Source: an uncultured Lachnospiraceae bacterium | Lineage (GTDB): Bacteria; Bacillota; Clostridia; Lachnospirales; Lachnospiraceae | Assembly (NCBI GenBank): GCA_910583965.1 | Contig: CAJUAE010000033.1 | Coordinates: 1-33,221, forward strand | Length of the DNA: 33,221 bases | Reading direction: 5' to 3' | In this document: positions 14,556 through 23,349 of the stretch, in pieces | How positions within the stretch are numbered: the first letter of the stretch is position 1 | How the letters are laid out: each line of letters starts with the position of its first letter | Program-made: the position numbers and the translations under genes | Notes under the pieces: generated by a model | What the model saw: the letters and a program-made list of their open reading frames with translations, nothing else | Databases searched by the model: none | Told to the model about the DNA's origin: nothing

Positions 14556-15941
14556 ATGGTAGAAAGACAAATAAAAAATTATGCCGCAGCGGAACAATTT
14601 TTGGAAGAAGTTCCGAAGTTTGCAAAAAAGAATCCACTAGAAGATACAAGAAAATTTTATATGTATATACAGAATTGTTCAGGAGGTAAATATTGTGAGG
14701 AGCGTCTGGGAAAAATCATTCATGTAGCAGGCACCAATGGAAAGGGGTCCGTGTGTGCTTATCTGCAAAGCATTTGCAAGGAAAGTGGTTATCGGACTGG
14801 TATGTTTACCTCTCCTCATTTGATGACAACAAGAGAACGCTTTTGTGTAGATGGCAATATTCTGTCTGAGGAGGAATTTTTGAATGCATTTTATTGGTTG
14901 TCCGATCAGATTACTACATATCATGCAATTGCGCCTGAGTATAATCCAACATATTTTGAGCGGTTGTTTTTTATGGGAATTTATGTGTTTGCAAAAGCAC
15001 AAGTTGATGTCTTGCTATTGGAGACAGGACTTGGTGGGCGTCTTGACACAACAAATATAATAAAAAATCCTATTCTCACAATTATTACAGAGATTGGTTT
15101 AGACCACATGGAATATTTAGGAGATACAATTGACAAGATTGCTGCTGAGAAGGCGGGAATTTTGAAAGCCGGAGTGCCTGTCATATTTTCGGATAGAAAA
15201 AAGGCTGCTTCAGCAGTTCTTTGTGAGAAAGCACAAAAACTTAGCTGTAAATGTCATGCAGTGTCGGAAAAGGACTACAAAATAAATGAAATTCAGAAAA
15301 AATTCATTGATTTTTCTGTTGTCAGTCGTTATTATGATTATGGTAGATTGATTGTGGACACAACTGCAGTTTATCAGGTGGAAAATGCAGCAATAGCAAT
15401 TCGCGCAGCTGAAGTTCTAAAGAGGGATTGTGGTTTTGAGACAATTACGATAAAATCTATAAAAAATGGAATTAGAAAGATGCACTGGGCTTGCCGAATG
15501 GAAGAAGTTCTGTCGGGAGTATATATTGATGGTGCACACAATGAAGATGGGATTGCGGCGTTTGTGCAATCGTTGAAGGTAACGCCGATTTTTACAGATA
15601 CAAAACATCAATTTGATAAACGATGTGTGCTTATTTTTTCTGTTGTCAGGGATAAGCAGTATAATAAGATGATAGAGATGCTTTGTGAGCTTCCTATGGT
15701 TACAGATTTTGTGATTACGCATATTCCGGGAGAGCGGGGAGCGAAACTGGCAGAGCTGAGGAGTATATTTGATAGATATGCCGGCAAGAATACACAGGGG
15801 ATATATACTTATGAAAAAATAGAAGATGCAGTTGCATTTGGTTTGTCAGTCGGAAAAGATGGAGGCAGGGTATATATTGTCGGGTCACTGTATCTGGCAG
15901 GGATTGTGGAGAAATTCTTTGCTAATAGTAGGATGGCGTGA
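14556..15941 (+). CDS. folC: Bifunctional folylpolyglutamate/dihydrofolate synthase
   Basis: ATP-dependent ligase that adds glutamate to folates (and, in many bacteria, to dihydropteroate). The ATG at 14556 has AGGGGG five bases upstream; an ATG at 14541 lies before that site. The 461-residue protein fits the family. Visible motifs are the P-loop GTNGKGSV (from residue 59), TSPHL with the following RERF, LLETGLGGRLDTTN, EIGLDHMEYLG and the C-terminal ligase domain with DGAHNEDG. DHFR, another folate enzyme, is encoded far away at 31439. The upstream region is a tandem hairpin repeat rather than a visible promoter, so transcription may start within or before the repeat. A 50-residue protein gene follows 26 bases after its stop. 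Confidence 0.95.
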   Translation: MVERQIKNYAAAEQFLEEVPKFAKKNPLEDTRKFYMYIQNCSGGKYCEERLGKIIHVAGTNGKGSVCAYLQSICKESGYRTGMFTSPHLMTTRERFCVDGNILSEEEFLNAFYWLSDQITTYHAIAPEYNPTYFERLFFMGIYVFAKAQVDVLLLETGLGGRLDTTNIIKNPILTIITEIGLDHMEYLGDTIDKIAAEKAGILKAGVPVIFSDRKKAASAVLCEKAQKLSCKCHAVSEKDYKINEIQKKFIDFSVVSRYYDYGRLIVDTTAVYQVENAAIAIRAAEVLKRDCGFETITIKSIKNGIRKMHWACRMEEVLSGVYIDGAHNEDGIAAFVQSLKVTPIFTDTKHQFDKRCVLIFSVVRDKQYNKMIEMLCELPMVTDFVITHIPGERGAKLAELRSIFDRYAGKNTQGIYTYEKIEDAVAFGLSVGKDGGRVYIVGSLYLAGIVEKFFANSRMA

Positions 15942-15967
15942 TTCATGGCGGTGTTTGGAGGAGTATC

Positions 15968-16120
15968 ATGATAGATTTTGAAGAAGAATTAAAGAAATTT
16001 CATCCTAGCCTGGAAATTGAGGATGTGGAGGATGCAATATATAATCAAGATGTGACAGACCTTGCAGATGTTTTGGTAAAACTAGTTAAGGAATCAAAAG
16101 AATCTGAGGAAGAAGAATAG
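15968..16120 (+). CDS. Small acidic protein, 50 residues, unknown function
   Basis: ATG at 15968 has an excellent GGAGGAG site 4 bases upstream. The 50-residue product (MIDFEEELKKFHPSLEIEDV to KESKESEEEE) is acidic, has no signal peptide or cysteine, and should form two or three helices. It sits between folC (26 bases) and the zinc-ribbon/TPR gene (11 bases), so the three are very probably one transcript. I do not recognise a family. The ribosome site and spacing make it a real gene; a partner of the TPR protein is a reasonable but unsupported idea. Confidence 0.75.
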   Translation: MIDFEEELKKFHPSLEIEDVEDAIYNQDVTDLADVLVKLVKESKESEEEE

Positions 16121-16131
16121 GGGAGCTTGGT

Positions 16132-17523
16132 ATGTATTGCTTTAATTGTGGATGTCTATTGTCAGAGAAGGATTTTTGTACAGGTTGTGGTGCAGATGTG
16201 GTGCTATATAAAAAAATTATGTATGCTGCCAACCGATTCTATAATGATGCACTAGATAGAGCGAAAGTGAGGGATTTGTCTGGTGCAGTGTCGAGTCTGC
16301 GCCAGTGCCTAAAGTTAAATAAATATCATATTGATGCCAGAAATTTGTTGGGACTCGTATATTTTGAGCGCGGAGAAGTTGTTGCAGCACTGAGCGAATG
16401 GGTGATGAGCAAGAATGTGCGAAGCGAGAAAAATATTGCGAATGATTACATAGATATGATACAGAATAATCCAGGAAGATTGGATTCCTTTAATCATACA
16501 ATTAAAAAATATAATATGGCTTTGAACTACTGTCAGCAGGGCAGTCTTGATTTGGCAGTGATTCAGCTTAGGAAAGTAGTTTCAATGAATGCACGATTTG
16601 TGCAGGCTAGACAATTGCTGGCACTTTTATATCTAAACACACAGGAGTGGGACAAGGCTAAAAAGGAGCTTGAGAAGGCTCTCAGTATAGATACAAACAA
16701 TACAATTACGCTGCGTTATCTAAAAGAAGTTGAGAAAATGACACCTGCGGACGAGGAGCGCACGCGCAAAAAGAAAGAGGCTGTGGTATACCAAAGTGGC
16801 AATGAGACTGTGATTCAGCCAGTTGGAAAGAAGGATAGGGCTGCTTTCCAGACAGTGATCAATATATTAATTGGTGTGGCGATTGGCGTAGCGATTGCAT
16901 GGTTTTTGGTGCTTCCATCAAAGATACAAAAGGCTCAGACAGAAGTCAACGAGAAGTACAAGGCAGTTAGTGAACAGTTGGATGCGAGAACTGTACAGAT
17001 TGATGAACTGACAACACAAATAAAAGAGCTGACACAAGAGAAAGATTCACTGACAAGCAGTCTGACAGAGGCGCAGGCAAATAAAGTACAGTTGATGGCC
17101 AACACGCAACTGATAGAGGCTGTTTTGATGAATATGAAAGGGACAGGAGATGAGATGGCAGTTGCAGAGGCTTTAGAACAAATCAATACAGAGTATCTGC
17201 AAAATGATGCGACAGAGAGTTACAAGGCGCTGTATGAAACACTGCGAGAGGATGTGAGCAAAGTTGTAGCGAGAAATAGCTACAATGTGGGTTATGATGC
17301 ATATCGTTCAGAGGACTATGACACAGCGATTAAAAACCTTGAGCGCGCGTATTCCTATGACCCGACAAACGGTGAGGCACTGTATAATCTTGGAAATTCT
17401 TATAACAAAAAGGGAAATCTGGACAAGGCAGTAGAGATATACGAACAGGTGATAGAACTTTTTCCAAATACGGCGAAGGCAAGAAAGTCACAAAATTACA
17501 TAAAGGAAATCAAAGGGGAATGA
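16132..17523 (+). CDS. Zinc-ribbon, TPR and coiled-coil membrane protein
   Basis: A 463-residue protein of unknown function built for protein contacts. The N-terminus has a short zinc ribbon (C3-x2-C6 and C16-x2-C19). Residues about 25-215 hold TPR-like helix pairs (AVSSLRQCLKLNKYHIDARN, AKKELEKALSIDTNNTITLR). A single membrane segment lies near 241-262 (INILIGVAIGVAIAWFLVLP), followed by a long coiled coil (270-325). Two further TPR units end the protein (YDTAIKNLERAYSYDPTNGE, LDKAVEIYEQVIELFPNTAK). Without a signal peptide, the zinc ribbon and first TPRs should be cytoplasmic and the C-terminal TPRs outside, which resembles cell-envelope assembly proteins. It is the last gene of the folC transcript, ending before a strong terminator. 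Confidence 0.85.
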   Translation: MYCFNCGCLLSEKDFCTGCGADVVLYKKIMYAANRFYNDALDRAKVRDLSGAVSSLRQCLKLNKYHIDARNLLGLVYFERGEVVAALSEWVMSKNVRSEKNIANDYIDMIQNNPGRLDSFNHTIKKYNMALNYCQQGSLDLAVIQLRKVVSMNARFVQARQLLALLYLNTQEWDKAKKELEKALSIDTNNTITLRYLKEVEKMTPADEERTRKKKEAVVYQSGNETVIQPVGKKDRAAFQTVINILIGVAIGVAIAWFLVLPSKIQKAQTEVNEKYKAVSEQLDARTVQIDELTTQIKELTQEKDSLTSSLTEAQANKVQLMANTQLIEAVLMNMKGTGDEMAVAEALEQINTEYLQNDATESYKALYETLREDVSKVVARNSYNVGYDAYRSEDYDTAIKNLERAYSYDPTNGEALYNLGNSYNKKGNLDKAVEIYEQVIELFPNTAKARKSQNYIKEIKGE

Positions 17524-17543
17524 CAGCATACCATAGAGATACA

Positions 17544-17578
17544 AAAGAGGACATACCACAGGGTACGTCCTCTTTTTG
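17544..17578 (+). terminator. Intrinsic terminator of the folC operon
   Basis: AAAGAGGAC (17544-17552) pairs with GTCCTCTTT (17567-17575), with an inner TACC/GGTA stem and ACAG loop, followed by T. The hairpin repeat starts at once with GTGCAC. Confidence 0.88.
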
Positions 17579-17740
17579 TGCACACGGGCACCCAAACGAA
17601 ATTTGTCATCAAACCGATTTATCGGTTCGCTGACGGGTGCCTGGCGCGCGAGTAGGAGAAGATAAGTCTTCTCTACTCGATTGCACGTGGATCCAAAAGA
17701 AATATATTAATAAAACTGACAAATAGTGAGTAAGAGAAGA
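17579..17740 (+). repeat. Terminator-linked hairpin repeat Y-Z plus decayed X-Z (site E)
   Basis: After GTGCACAC comes Y (17586-17642): outer GGGCACC/GGTGCC, inner AACCGATTTATCGGTT and TTTGTCA/TGAC pairing. Next is GCGCG and Z (17649-17679, CGAGTAGGAGAAG/CTTCTCTACTCG), the linker ATTGCAC, and then a decayed X (CCAAAAGAAATA) and Z (GAGTAAGAGAAG). The Y core is almost identical to that at 33162-33218. Confidence 0.85.
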
Positions 17741-17774
17741 TGACTAGAAAAAGATAGGAAATGGAGGAGCATGA

Positions 17775-18092
17775 ATGGAACGAAATATGGAGGAGTATGC
17801 GATCATTGACAATTATCTATGTATAAAAATGCCGCAGGAAGTCGATCATCATGGTGCTGCTGGCATTCGAGAGTGTGCGGACAGGTTGATTTTAGATGAC
17901 AAGGTGAAAAATATAGTGTTTGACTTTGAAAACACAACTTTTATGGATAGCTCTGGTCTTGGGATTATTATAGGACGGTATCGTAAAATCTCGTGTTTTG
18001 GTGGGAAGGTGTATGCGATTAACGCAAGTGAGCGCATTAGTAGAATCTTAAAAACATCTGGAATGTCAACTATTATCGAAATTCTGGCGTAA
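17775..18092 (+). CDS. spoIIAA: Anti-sigma F factor antagonist
   Basis: STAS-domain switch protein of forespore development: in its unphosphorylated form it binds SpoIIAB and frees sigma F. 105 residues, as expected. MDSSGLG (57-63) carries the serine that SpoIIAB phosphorylates (S59 or S60). ATG 17775 has GGAGGAG five bases upstream; an internal ATG at 17787 is less likely. It is the first gene of the classical spoIIA operon; spoIIAB follows after 35 bases. In Bacillus this operon is read by sigma H; I could not identify a clear sigma H promoter in the 35-100 bases upstream, which are partly decayed repeat. Confidence 0.93.
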   Translation: MERNMEEYAIIDNYLCIKMPQEVDHHGAAGIRECADRLILDDKVKNIVFDFENTTFMDSSGLGIIIGRYRKISCFGGKVYAINASERISRILKTSGMSTIIEILA

Positions 18093-18127
18093 GGGATTAC
18101 TAATTTAGAAAGGGAAAAGGAATTTAT

Positions 18128-18622
18128 ATGAAAACGTTAAAGAACCAAATTTCTATGGAATTTGATGCTATATCGGAGAATGAGAGGCTAGCGAGGGTTG
18201 TGATAGCAGCATTTCTCGCAGAAATTGACCCGACAATCGATGAACTTGAGGACGTAAAGACAGCAGTGTCGGAAGCTGTCACCAACGCAATCATTCATGG
18301 CTACAAAGAAAATGGAGGAAAAGTGATTTTGCAAGCGAATTTAGTTGCGGATGGAGAACTTGTGGTTGATATTATAGACCATGGAGTAGGTATCGCGGAT
18401 GTGGAACAGGCAATGCAACCACTCTTTACAACAGGTGCGTCCAGTGAACGGTCCGGCATGGGATTTTCTTTTATGGAGGCGTTTATGGATGGATTAGATG
18501 TGGAGAGTACCCCGGGAGAAGGAACTTGTGTACATATGTGGAAACGTTTTTCCAAACGACAGGCTACTGGAACAAAACCAATCCTTCAGGCAGCAGTATG
18601 GAACAGAAGTGGCAGGGAATAG
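18128..18622 (+). CDS. spoIIAB: Anti-sigma F factor, serine kinase
   Basis: GHKL-type kinase and anti-sigma factor: holds sigma F inactive and phosphorylates SpoIIAA. N-box EAVTNAIIHGY, G1 box DHGVGI and the GMGFSFMEAFMDG / STPGEGT region form the ATP site. 164 residues, slightly longer than the usual 146 or so through a C-terminal extension (QATGTKPILQAAVWNRSGRE). The extension runs right to the start of sigF, three bases on, so translation of the two is probably coupled. Confidence 0.93.
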   Translation: MKTLKNQISMEFDAISENERLARVVIAAFLAEIDPTIDELEDVKTAVSEAVTNAIIHGYKENGGKVILQANLVADGELVVDIIDHGVGIADVEQAMQPLFTTGASSERSGMGFSFMEAFMDGLDVESTPGEGTCVHMWKRFSKRQATGTKPILQAAVWNRSGRE

Positions 18623-18625
18623 CAT

Positions 18626-19342
18626 ATGGGGGAGAAGGAGCTTTTTATCAGGGCACAGAAAGGAGATAAAGAAGCAAAGGAACAGCTTTTTAAGGACAAT
18701 ATGGGGCTTGTACGCCATGTGATAAAACGCTATGCCAACAGAGCTGGAGTTGAGGCAGATGACTTGTTTCAAATTGGAGCAATAGGACTTGTGAAAGCAA
18801 TTGAAAAATTTGACATAGACTATGGAGTGTGTTTCTCCACATACGCAGTGCCAATGATTGTGGGAGAAATACGAAGATTTTTGCGAGATGATGGCATTAT
18901 AAAAATTAGCAGAAGTGTGAAAGAGAACGGAAAGCGGATAAACTGGATTCGGGAGGCATTTTTACAGAAAATGGGCAGAGAGCCAACATTATCAGAACTT
19001 GTAGAGGATTCTGGAATTGCTGTGGAGGATATTATAACAGCGCTTGAGGCTTGTCGTGAAGTCGAGTCAATCTATAAGACAGTGTATACATCAGAAGGAA
19101 ATGATATGCTTTTAGTGGACATGCTTGGGAAGGAAGGCGAGAGCGATGAAATTGTGAATCGGTTGTTGTTAGAGAAGCTGTTTAGCACACTTGATGAGCA
19201 TGAGAAAAATTTGATTCGATTGCGGTATTTTGAAAATAAAACACAGATGCAAGTGGCAGGAGACCTTGGCATAAGTCAAGTTCAAGTAAGTCGATTGGAG
19301 AAAAAAGTACTACTTCGGATGCGGCAGGAAGCAATGGTGTAA
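18626..19342 (+). CDS. sigF: RNA polymerase sigma factor F, sporulation
   Basis: First forespore-specific sigma factor. 238 residues, family SigF/SigE/SigG. Region 2 (DDLFQIGAIGLVKAIEKFD, then FSTYAVPMIVGEIRRFLRDD) recognises the -10 box, and region 4 (LIRLRYFENKTQMQVAGDLGISQVQVSRLEKK) the -35. The ATG lies three bases after the spoIIAB stop. Order AA-AB-sigF is the same as in Bacillus and Clostridium, and shows that the organism, or its recent ancestor, makes endospores. The following gene (19464) is 121 bases away and may be separate. Confidence 0.96.
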   Translation: MGEKELFIRAQKGDKEAKEQLFKDNMGLVRHVIKRYANRAGVEADDLFQIGAIGLVKAIEKFDIDYGVCFSTYAVPMIVGEIRRFLRDDGIIKISRSVKENGKRINWIREAFLQKMGREPTLSELVEDSGIAVEDIITALEACREVESIYKTVYTSEGNDMLLVDMLGKEGESDEIVNRLLLEKLFSTLDEHEKNLIRLRYFENKTQMQVAGDLGISQVQVSRLEKKVLLRMRQEAMV

Positions 19343-19463
19343 ATAAATGGGATAAATACTATAAAGTTTGGTTGGAAAAGTGCCGATATTAAGAATAACT
19401 GGAAATATAGGGAAAGGAATCCCCCTATGTGTAAAATAGATTATTTATTAAAGAAAGGCTGGT

Positions 19464-20309
19464 ATGAAAATGAATGGAATCAATTACGGTTCACTTTTGA
19501 ACAATACAGGAATTTTTTCAAATCAAACAAATAAGGACGAGGCTGCTTTTACAGGGACAGTCACAGGAGTCAACAGAAAGGCACCAACAAAAAAGACAGA
19601 TGTAGATAACAGACAGTCAAATATGGACAGGGATACATATGAGTATAGTGGGCAGACGCGCGAGGTAAAGGCAGGATATAGCAGACCCAAGCGCACAGAG
19701 TCATCTGAGTACAAGGCACTTGACTCCAATGGTATCCAAGAAGGTGTTCAGTTAAGTGATGCCGCGAAAGATTTGCTCTCGGAACTTAGAGAGAAATACG
19801 GAAATATGGATATCGCTGTGGCAGAGTGGTCTACAGACGAGGAGCAGGATTACTATGCAAGTCTTTCTGATAAGGATTACAGTGTGCTGATTAATCCTGA
19901 ACTTCTTGAGAAGATGGCAACAGATCCAGCAGCAAGAGAAAAGTATGAGAGTATTCTCAGCGGTGCAGGCGAAAAGTTTGATACGATCAAAGAAGAACTT
20001 GGTGAAGACGCAGATAAAATTGAAAGCTTTAGCATTACGTTAGACAAAGACGGAAATGTTTCTTATGCGGTAAAACTTCTGAAAGATATGCAGGAGAGCA
20101 GCAGTAAGGCAGACAAGAAACAGCAGGAGCGTCTGGAAGAAAAGCGCGCTGAGCGGAAAAAAATTGAAGAAGACCGGATTGAGAAGATTACAGAGAAGAA
20201 GCAGGAGACTGAGAAGATAGAGGCTTCTTCTATAGAGGAATTAATTGAGAAAATAAAAGAAAAACTCCATCCAGAGCAGGCGGAAACACAAACAGAAGAA
20301 GAAATGTAG
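19464..20309 (+). CDS. Hypothetical protein, possibly DUF6033-like
   Basis: A 281-residue protein without signal peptide or membrane segment. The N-terminus is low in structure (INYGSLLNNTGIFSNQTNKD) with a polar, lysine-rich linker. The central part (about 95-190, LSDAAKDLLSELREKYGNMD and YYASLSDKDYSVLINPELLE) looks like a folded domain. The C-terminal 70 residues are a highly charged K/E/R coiled coil (QQERLEEKRAERKKIEEDR). I recall similar proteins labelled DUF6033 in Lachnospiraceae, but I am not certain. GAAAGG precedes ATG 19464; ATG 19470 is possible. It ends before its own terminator. Its place after spoIIA does not prove a sporulation role. Confidence 0.75.
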   Translation: MKMNGINYGSLLNNTGIFSNQTNKDEAAFTGTVTGVNRKAPTKKTDVDNRQSNMDRDTYEYSGQTREVKAGYSRPKRTESSEYKALDSNGIQEGVQLSDAAKDLLSELREKYGNMDIAVAEWSTDEEQDYYASLSDKDYSVLINPELLEKMATDPAAREKYESILSGAGEKFDTIKEELGEDADKIESFSITLDKDGNVSYAVKLLKDMQESSSKADKKQQERLEEKRAERKKIEEDRIEKITEKKQETEKIEASSIEELIEKIKEKLHPEQAETQTEEEM

Positions 20310-20329
20310 GCATTGCATAAAATGGAGAT

Positions 20330-20360
20330 AAGGGCAGATGGATGCATCTGCCTTTTCTTA
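20330..20360 (+). terminator. Intrinsic terminator after the hypothetical protein gene
   Basis: AAGGGCAGATG (20330-20340), a GATG loop and CATCTGCCTT (20345-20354) form a strong stem followed by a T-rich stretch. The trk promoter starts at once after it. Confidence 0.85.
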
Positions 20361-20388
20361 TTGCCTTTTTATACCAAGATGATATAAT
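20361..20388 (+). promoter_or_regulatory. Promoter of the trkAH operon
   Basis: TTGCCT (20361-20366), a 16-base spacer and a perfect TATAAT (20383-20388). The leader to the trkA start is about 90 bases, with no clear riboswitch such as a c-di-AMP (ydaO) element. Confidence 0.6.
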
Positions 20389-20486
20389 GTACGTGGAGAT
20401 ATTATAATGCATATTGACCATAGATAGACGGTCTCTTGGAATTGCCAAGAATAAATGCAGAATTGAAAACAGGAGGAACTAATGAC

Positions 20487-21848
20487 GTGAAAATAGTAAT
20501 TGCAGGAGATGGCAAAGTAGGTGCGATGCTGACAAAGCAGCTTTCTGCGGAGGGTTATGATCTCACCTTGATTGATGCTGACCTGAAAGTGCTGGAATCC
20601 ACAGAGGAACGGTACGATATTATAACAGTGCAGGGGAACTGTGCATCGATGGAAATATTGGAGAAGGCTGGAGTTAAAGATACCGATTTGCTTATTGCTG
20701 TGACAGATGCAGACGAGATCAATTTGCTCTGTTGTATGACGGCACATGGAATTAATCCTGACATTCATACAATTGCCCGTATCAGAAATCCAGAGTATAC
20801 TGACCAGATTTACAAAATGCGGAGTCTTTTTGCGCTTTCCATGATGATTAATCCAGAGAGACAGGCCGCTGTTGAAATTGAACGTTTGCTAAAATATCCT
20901 GGATTTTTAAAGCGAGATACGTTTGCAAAAGGGAGAGTGGAAATTGTAGAGCTTCGTGTGGAATCTGGGCATAAGCTTTGTAATACAGCACTCAATGATC
21001 TGTATAATATTGTAAAATGTAAAATTCTGGTGTGTGCGGTGATTAGAAATGGTAAAGCAGTCACACCAGGTGGTGATTTTGTGTTGTTGGCAGGAGATCG
21101 TATTTTTGTTACAGCTCCGACCAATGTACTGACGACACTTCTTAGAAATCTAGGGATTATTACGCATAAGGCAAAGCGTGTTATCCTGTGTGGAGGAGGG
21201 CGTGTGAGCTATTATCTAGCACAGATGCTTATCAAAAATGGTGTGAGTGTTCAGATTGTAGAGCAGAATTATGATAAATGTATCCAACTCTCACACATGC
21301 TTCCCAAGGCGTCTGTGATTCATGGAGATGCTACAAAAGAATTTTTATTGGACAATGAAGGAATCTCTAACTGTGATGCCTTGGTAACACTTACGGGTGT
21401 AGACGAGATGAATATTATTATTTCTTTGTATGGAAGCAGTTGCAAGGTTCCACAGATTATTACAAAACTTGGAAGACTTGAGAATAATACCATATTGGAT
21501 GCGCTTCCACTAGGCAGTATTATCAGTCCAAAAGAGTTAAGTTGTAATACAATAGTACAGTATGTACGCGCTATGAAAAATCAGACAGGAGCAGCACTTA
21601 CTGTATATACAATTGCAGACGGGCAGGCGGAAGCAGTGGAGTTTATGGTAGACCAGAATACACTGCACTGTGGGGAACCACTTAAAAAACTTCGGATTAA
21701 GAAAAATGTGTTGATAGTGTGTATTATGCATGGTGCACAGCTTGAGATTCCCAATGGTGATTCTAGCTTTGTACGAGGGGATACTGTTATAGTTGTGACA
21801 ATCGCTGACAGAGTTATTTACCAATTGAATGATATCTTCGAGAATTGA
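20487..21848 (+). CDS. trkA: Trk potassium uptake system, NAD-binding subunit
   Basis: Cytoplasmic regulator that gates TrkH and binds nucleotides. GTG at 20487 is chosen: AGGAGG ends ten bases before it, and the product then begins VKIVIAGDGKVGAML, the usual RCK start; the longer frame from TTG 20436 adds 17 residues with no family match. 453 residues, with two repeated units: RCK_N (GDGKVG near 7, and CGGGRVSYYL near 235) each followed by a TrkA_C domain, as in the full-length type found in proteobacteria and Clostridia. An ATG nearer the ribosome site (20482) is out of frame and stops at once. trkH starts 40 bases after the stop. Confidence 0.94.
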   Translation: MKIVIAGDGKVGAMLTKQLSAEGYDLTLIDADLKVLESTEERYDIITVQGNCASMEILEKAGVKDTDLLIAVTDADEINLLCCMTAHGINPDIHTIARIRNPEYTDQIYKMRSLFALSMMINPERQAAVEIERLLKYPGFLKRDTFAKGRVEIVELRVESGHKLCNTALNDLYNIVKCKILVCAVIRNGKAVTPGGDFVLLAGDRIFVTAPTNVLTTLLRNLGIITHKAKRVILCGGGRVSYYLAQMLIKNGVSVQIVEQNYDKCIQLSHMLPKASVIHGDATKEFLLDNEGISNCDALVTLTGVDEMNIIISLYGSSCKVPQIITKLGRLENNTILDALPLGSIISPKELSCNTIVQYVRAMKNQTGAALTVYTIADGQAEAVEFMVDQNTLHCGEPLKKLRIKKNVLIVCIMHGAQLEIPNGDSSFVRGDTVIVVTIADRVIYQLNDIFEN

Positions 21849-21888
21849 CGTCGAGAGTTTATGTTAGTAAAAGGAAGGATATACAGTC

Positions 21889-23349
21889 ATGAATTATAAA
21901 ATGATGGGCAGATTTATAGGACATATTCTGCTAGTGGAGGCAATCTTTATGACAGTACCGCTGGCGATTAGTCTGGCTCAGAAAGAAAGAATGGCAGCAA
22001 TCGGATTTGCTGCCAGTTTTGGTATTATTTTAGTTTTGTCATTGTTGTTAAGTATATTGTGTAAGGGGAATAAAAAAGGTTTTCGAGCAAGAGAAGGTTT
22101 GGTATGCGTCGGTGTTAGTTGGATTGTAATGAGTCTTCTTGGCTCTTTGCCTTTTTATATTTCTGGGGAAATTCCTTCGTATTTGGATGCGCTGTTTGAG
22201 ACGGTATCTGGATTTACAACAACAGGTGCGTCAATTCTGTCAGAGGTGGAGATCCTCTCTAAAGGAATCCTTTATTGGAGAAGTTTTACCCATTGGCTGG
22301 GGGGAATGGGAGTTCTTGTTTTTGTGTTGGCGGTAGGAGCTTTTGGAGAGAGCAGTAAAGGATTTACAATGCATCTTCTGAGGGCGGAAAGTCCCGGGCC
22401 ACAAGTGGGAAAATTAGTGCCAAAGATGAAGAAGACAGCGGAAATTCTCTATTTGATTTATATGATACTCACCATTGTAAATATTGTTTTTTTATTGTTG
22501 GGTGGTATGCCTCTGTTTGATTCTGTATGTACAGCATTTGGTACAGCGGGGACAGGCGGTTTCGGGATTAAAAATGACAGTATTGCCAGCTATAGCTCGT
22601 ATATTCAGAATGTATGTACTGTTTTTATGTTACTGTTTGGTATAAATTTTAGCTGCTATTATATGCTTTTATTACGCCAGTTTTACAGTGTATTTAAGGA
22701 TGAGGAACTACGCCTTTATTTAGGAATTGTACTTGGAAGTATTGTGTTAATCACGCTCAATGTCAGAGGATTTTATGGTACGCTGGAAGAAACTGTGCGT
22801 CATGCCGCTTTTCAAGTGGCGAGTATTGTGACAACTACTGGATTTGCAACGACAGATTTTGATTTGTGGCCAAGTTTTTCCAAAGCGATAATATTGGGAT
22901 TGATGGTAATTGGTGCAAGTGCAGGAAGTACAGGAGGTGGATTTAAATGCGCTCGAGTTCTAATTGTAGTTAAAAGTCTTCGCAGAAATTTACGGCGTGC
23001 GATATCGCCACAGAAAGTACAGGTTGTGAGAATCAATAACCATATGATTGATGAGAAAGTACTTGAGAATACCAATGCGTATCTCTCAGCCTATGTTATT
23101 ATTTTATTTATCAGCTTTATTTTGGTATCAATTGATAAATTCTCGATTACGACCAATATTACAGCAGTTCTATCTTGTTTTAATAATATTGGCCCCGGAC
23201 TTGAAGCGGTGGGGCCTACCTGCAATTTTGGAGATTTTAGTTGGTTGTCAAAGTTAGTGTTGATCTTTGATATGCTTGCAGGCAGGCTTGAGATTTTTCC
23301 AATTCTGATTTTGTTTTCCAGAAGTACATGGGGACGTTTAAAAAGTTGA
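21889..23349 (+). CDS. trkH: Trk potassium transporter, membrane subunit
   Basis: K+ channel-like transporter of the inner membrane. 486 residues, with many hydrophobic segments and the four selectivity-filter loops of the family: TTTGASIL, GTAGTGGFGIKND, TTTGFATTDF and NNIGPGLEAVGP. KGFTMHLLRAESPGPQVGKL matches the conserved cytoplasmic loop after the first filter. AAGGAAGG precedes the ATG. It forms an operon with trkA, and its 3' end overlaps the convergent PHP gene by 12 bases, with no terminator visible between them. Confidence 0.95.
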   Translation: MNYKMMGRFIGHILLVEAIFMTVPLAISLAQKERMAAIGFAASFGIILVLSLLLSILCKGNKKGFRAREGLVCVGVSWIVMSLLGSLPFYISGEIPSYLDALFETVSGFTTTGASILSEVEILSKGILYWRSFTHWLGGMGVLVFVLAVGAFGESSKGFTMHLLRAESPGPQVGKLVPKMKKTAEILYLIYMILTIVNIVFLLLGGMPLFDSVCTAFGTAGTGGFGIKNDSIASYSSYIQNVCTVFMLLFGINFSCYYMLLLRQFYSVFKDEELRLYLGIVLGSIVLITLNVRGFYGTLEETVRHAAFQVASIVTTTGFATTDFDLWPSFSKAIILGLMVIGASAGSTGGGFKCARVLIVVKSLRRNLRRAISPQKVQVVRINNHMIDEKVLENTNAYLSAYVIILFISFILVSIDKFSITTNITAVLSCFNNIGPGLEAVGPTCNFGDFSWLSKLVLIFDMLAGRLEIFPILILFSRSTWGRLKS

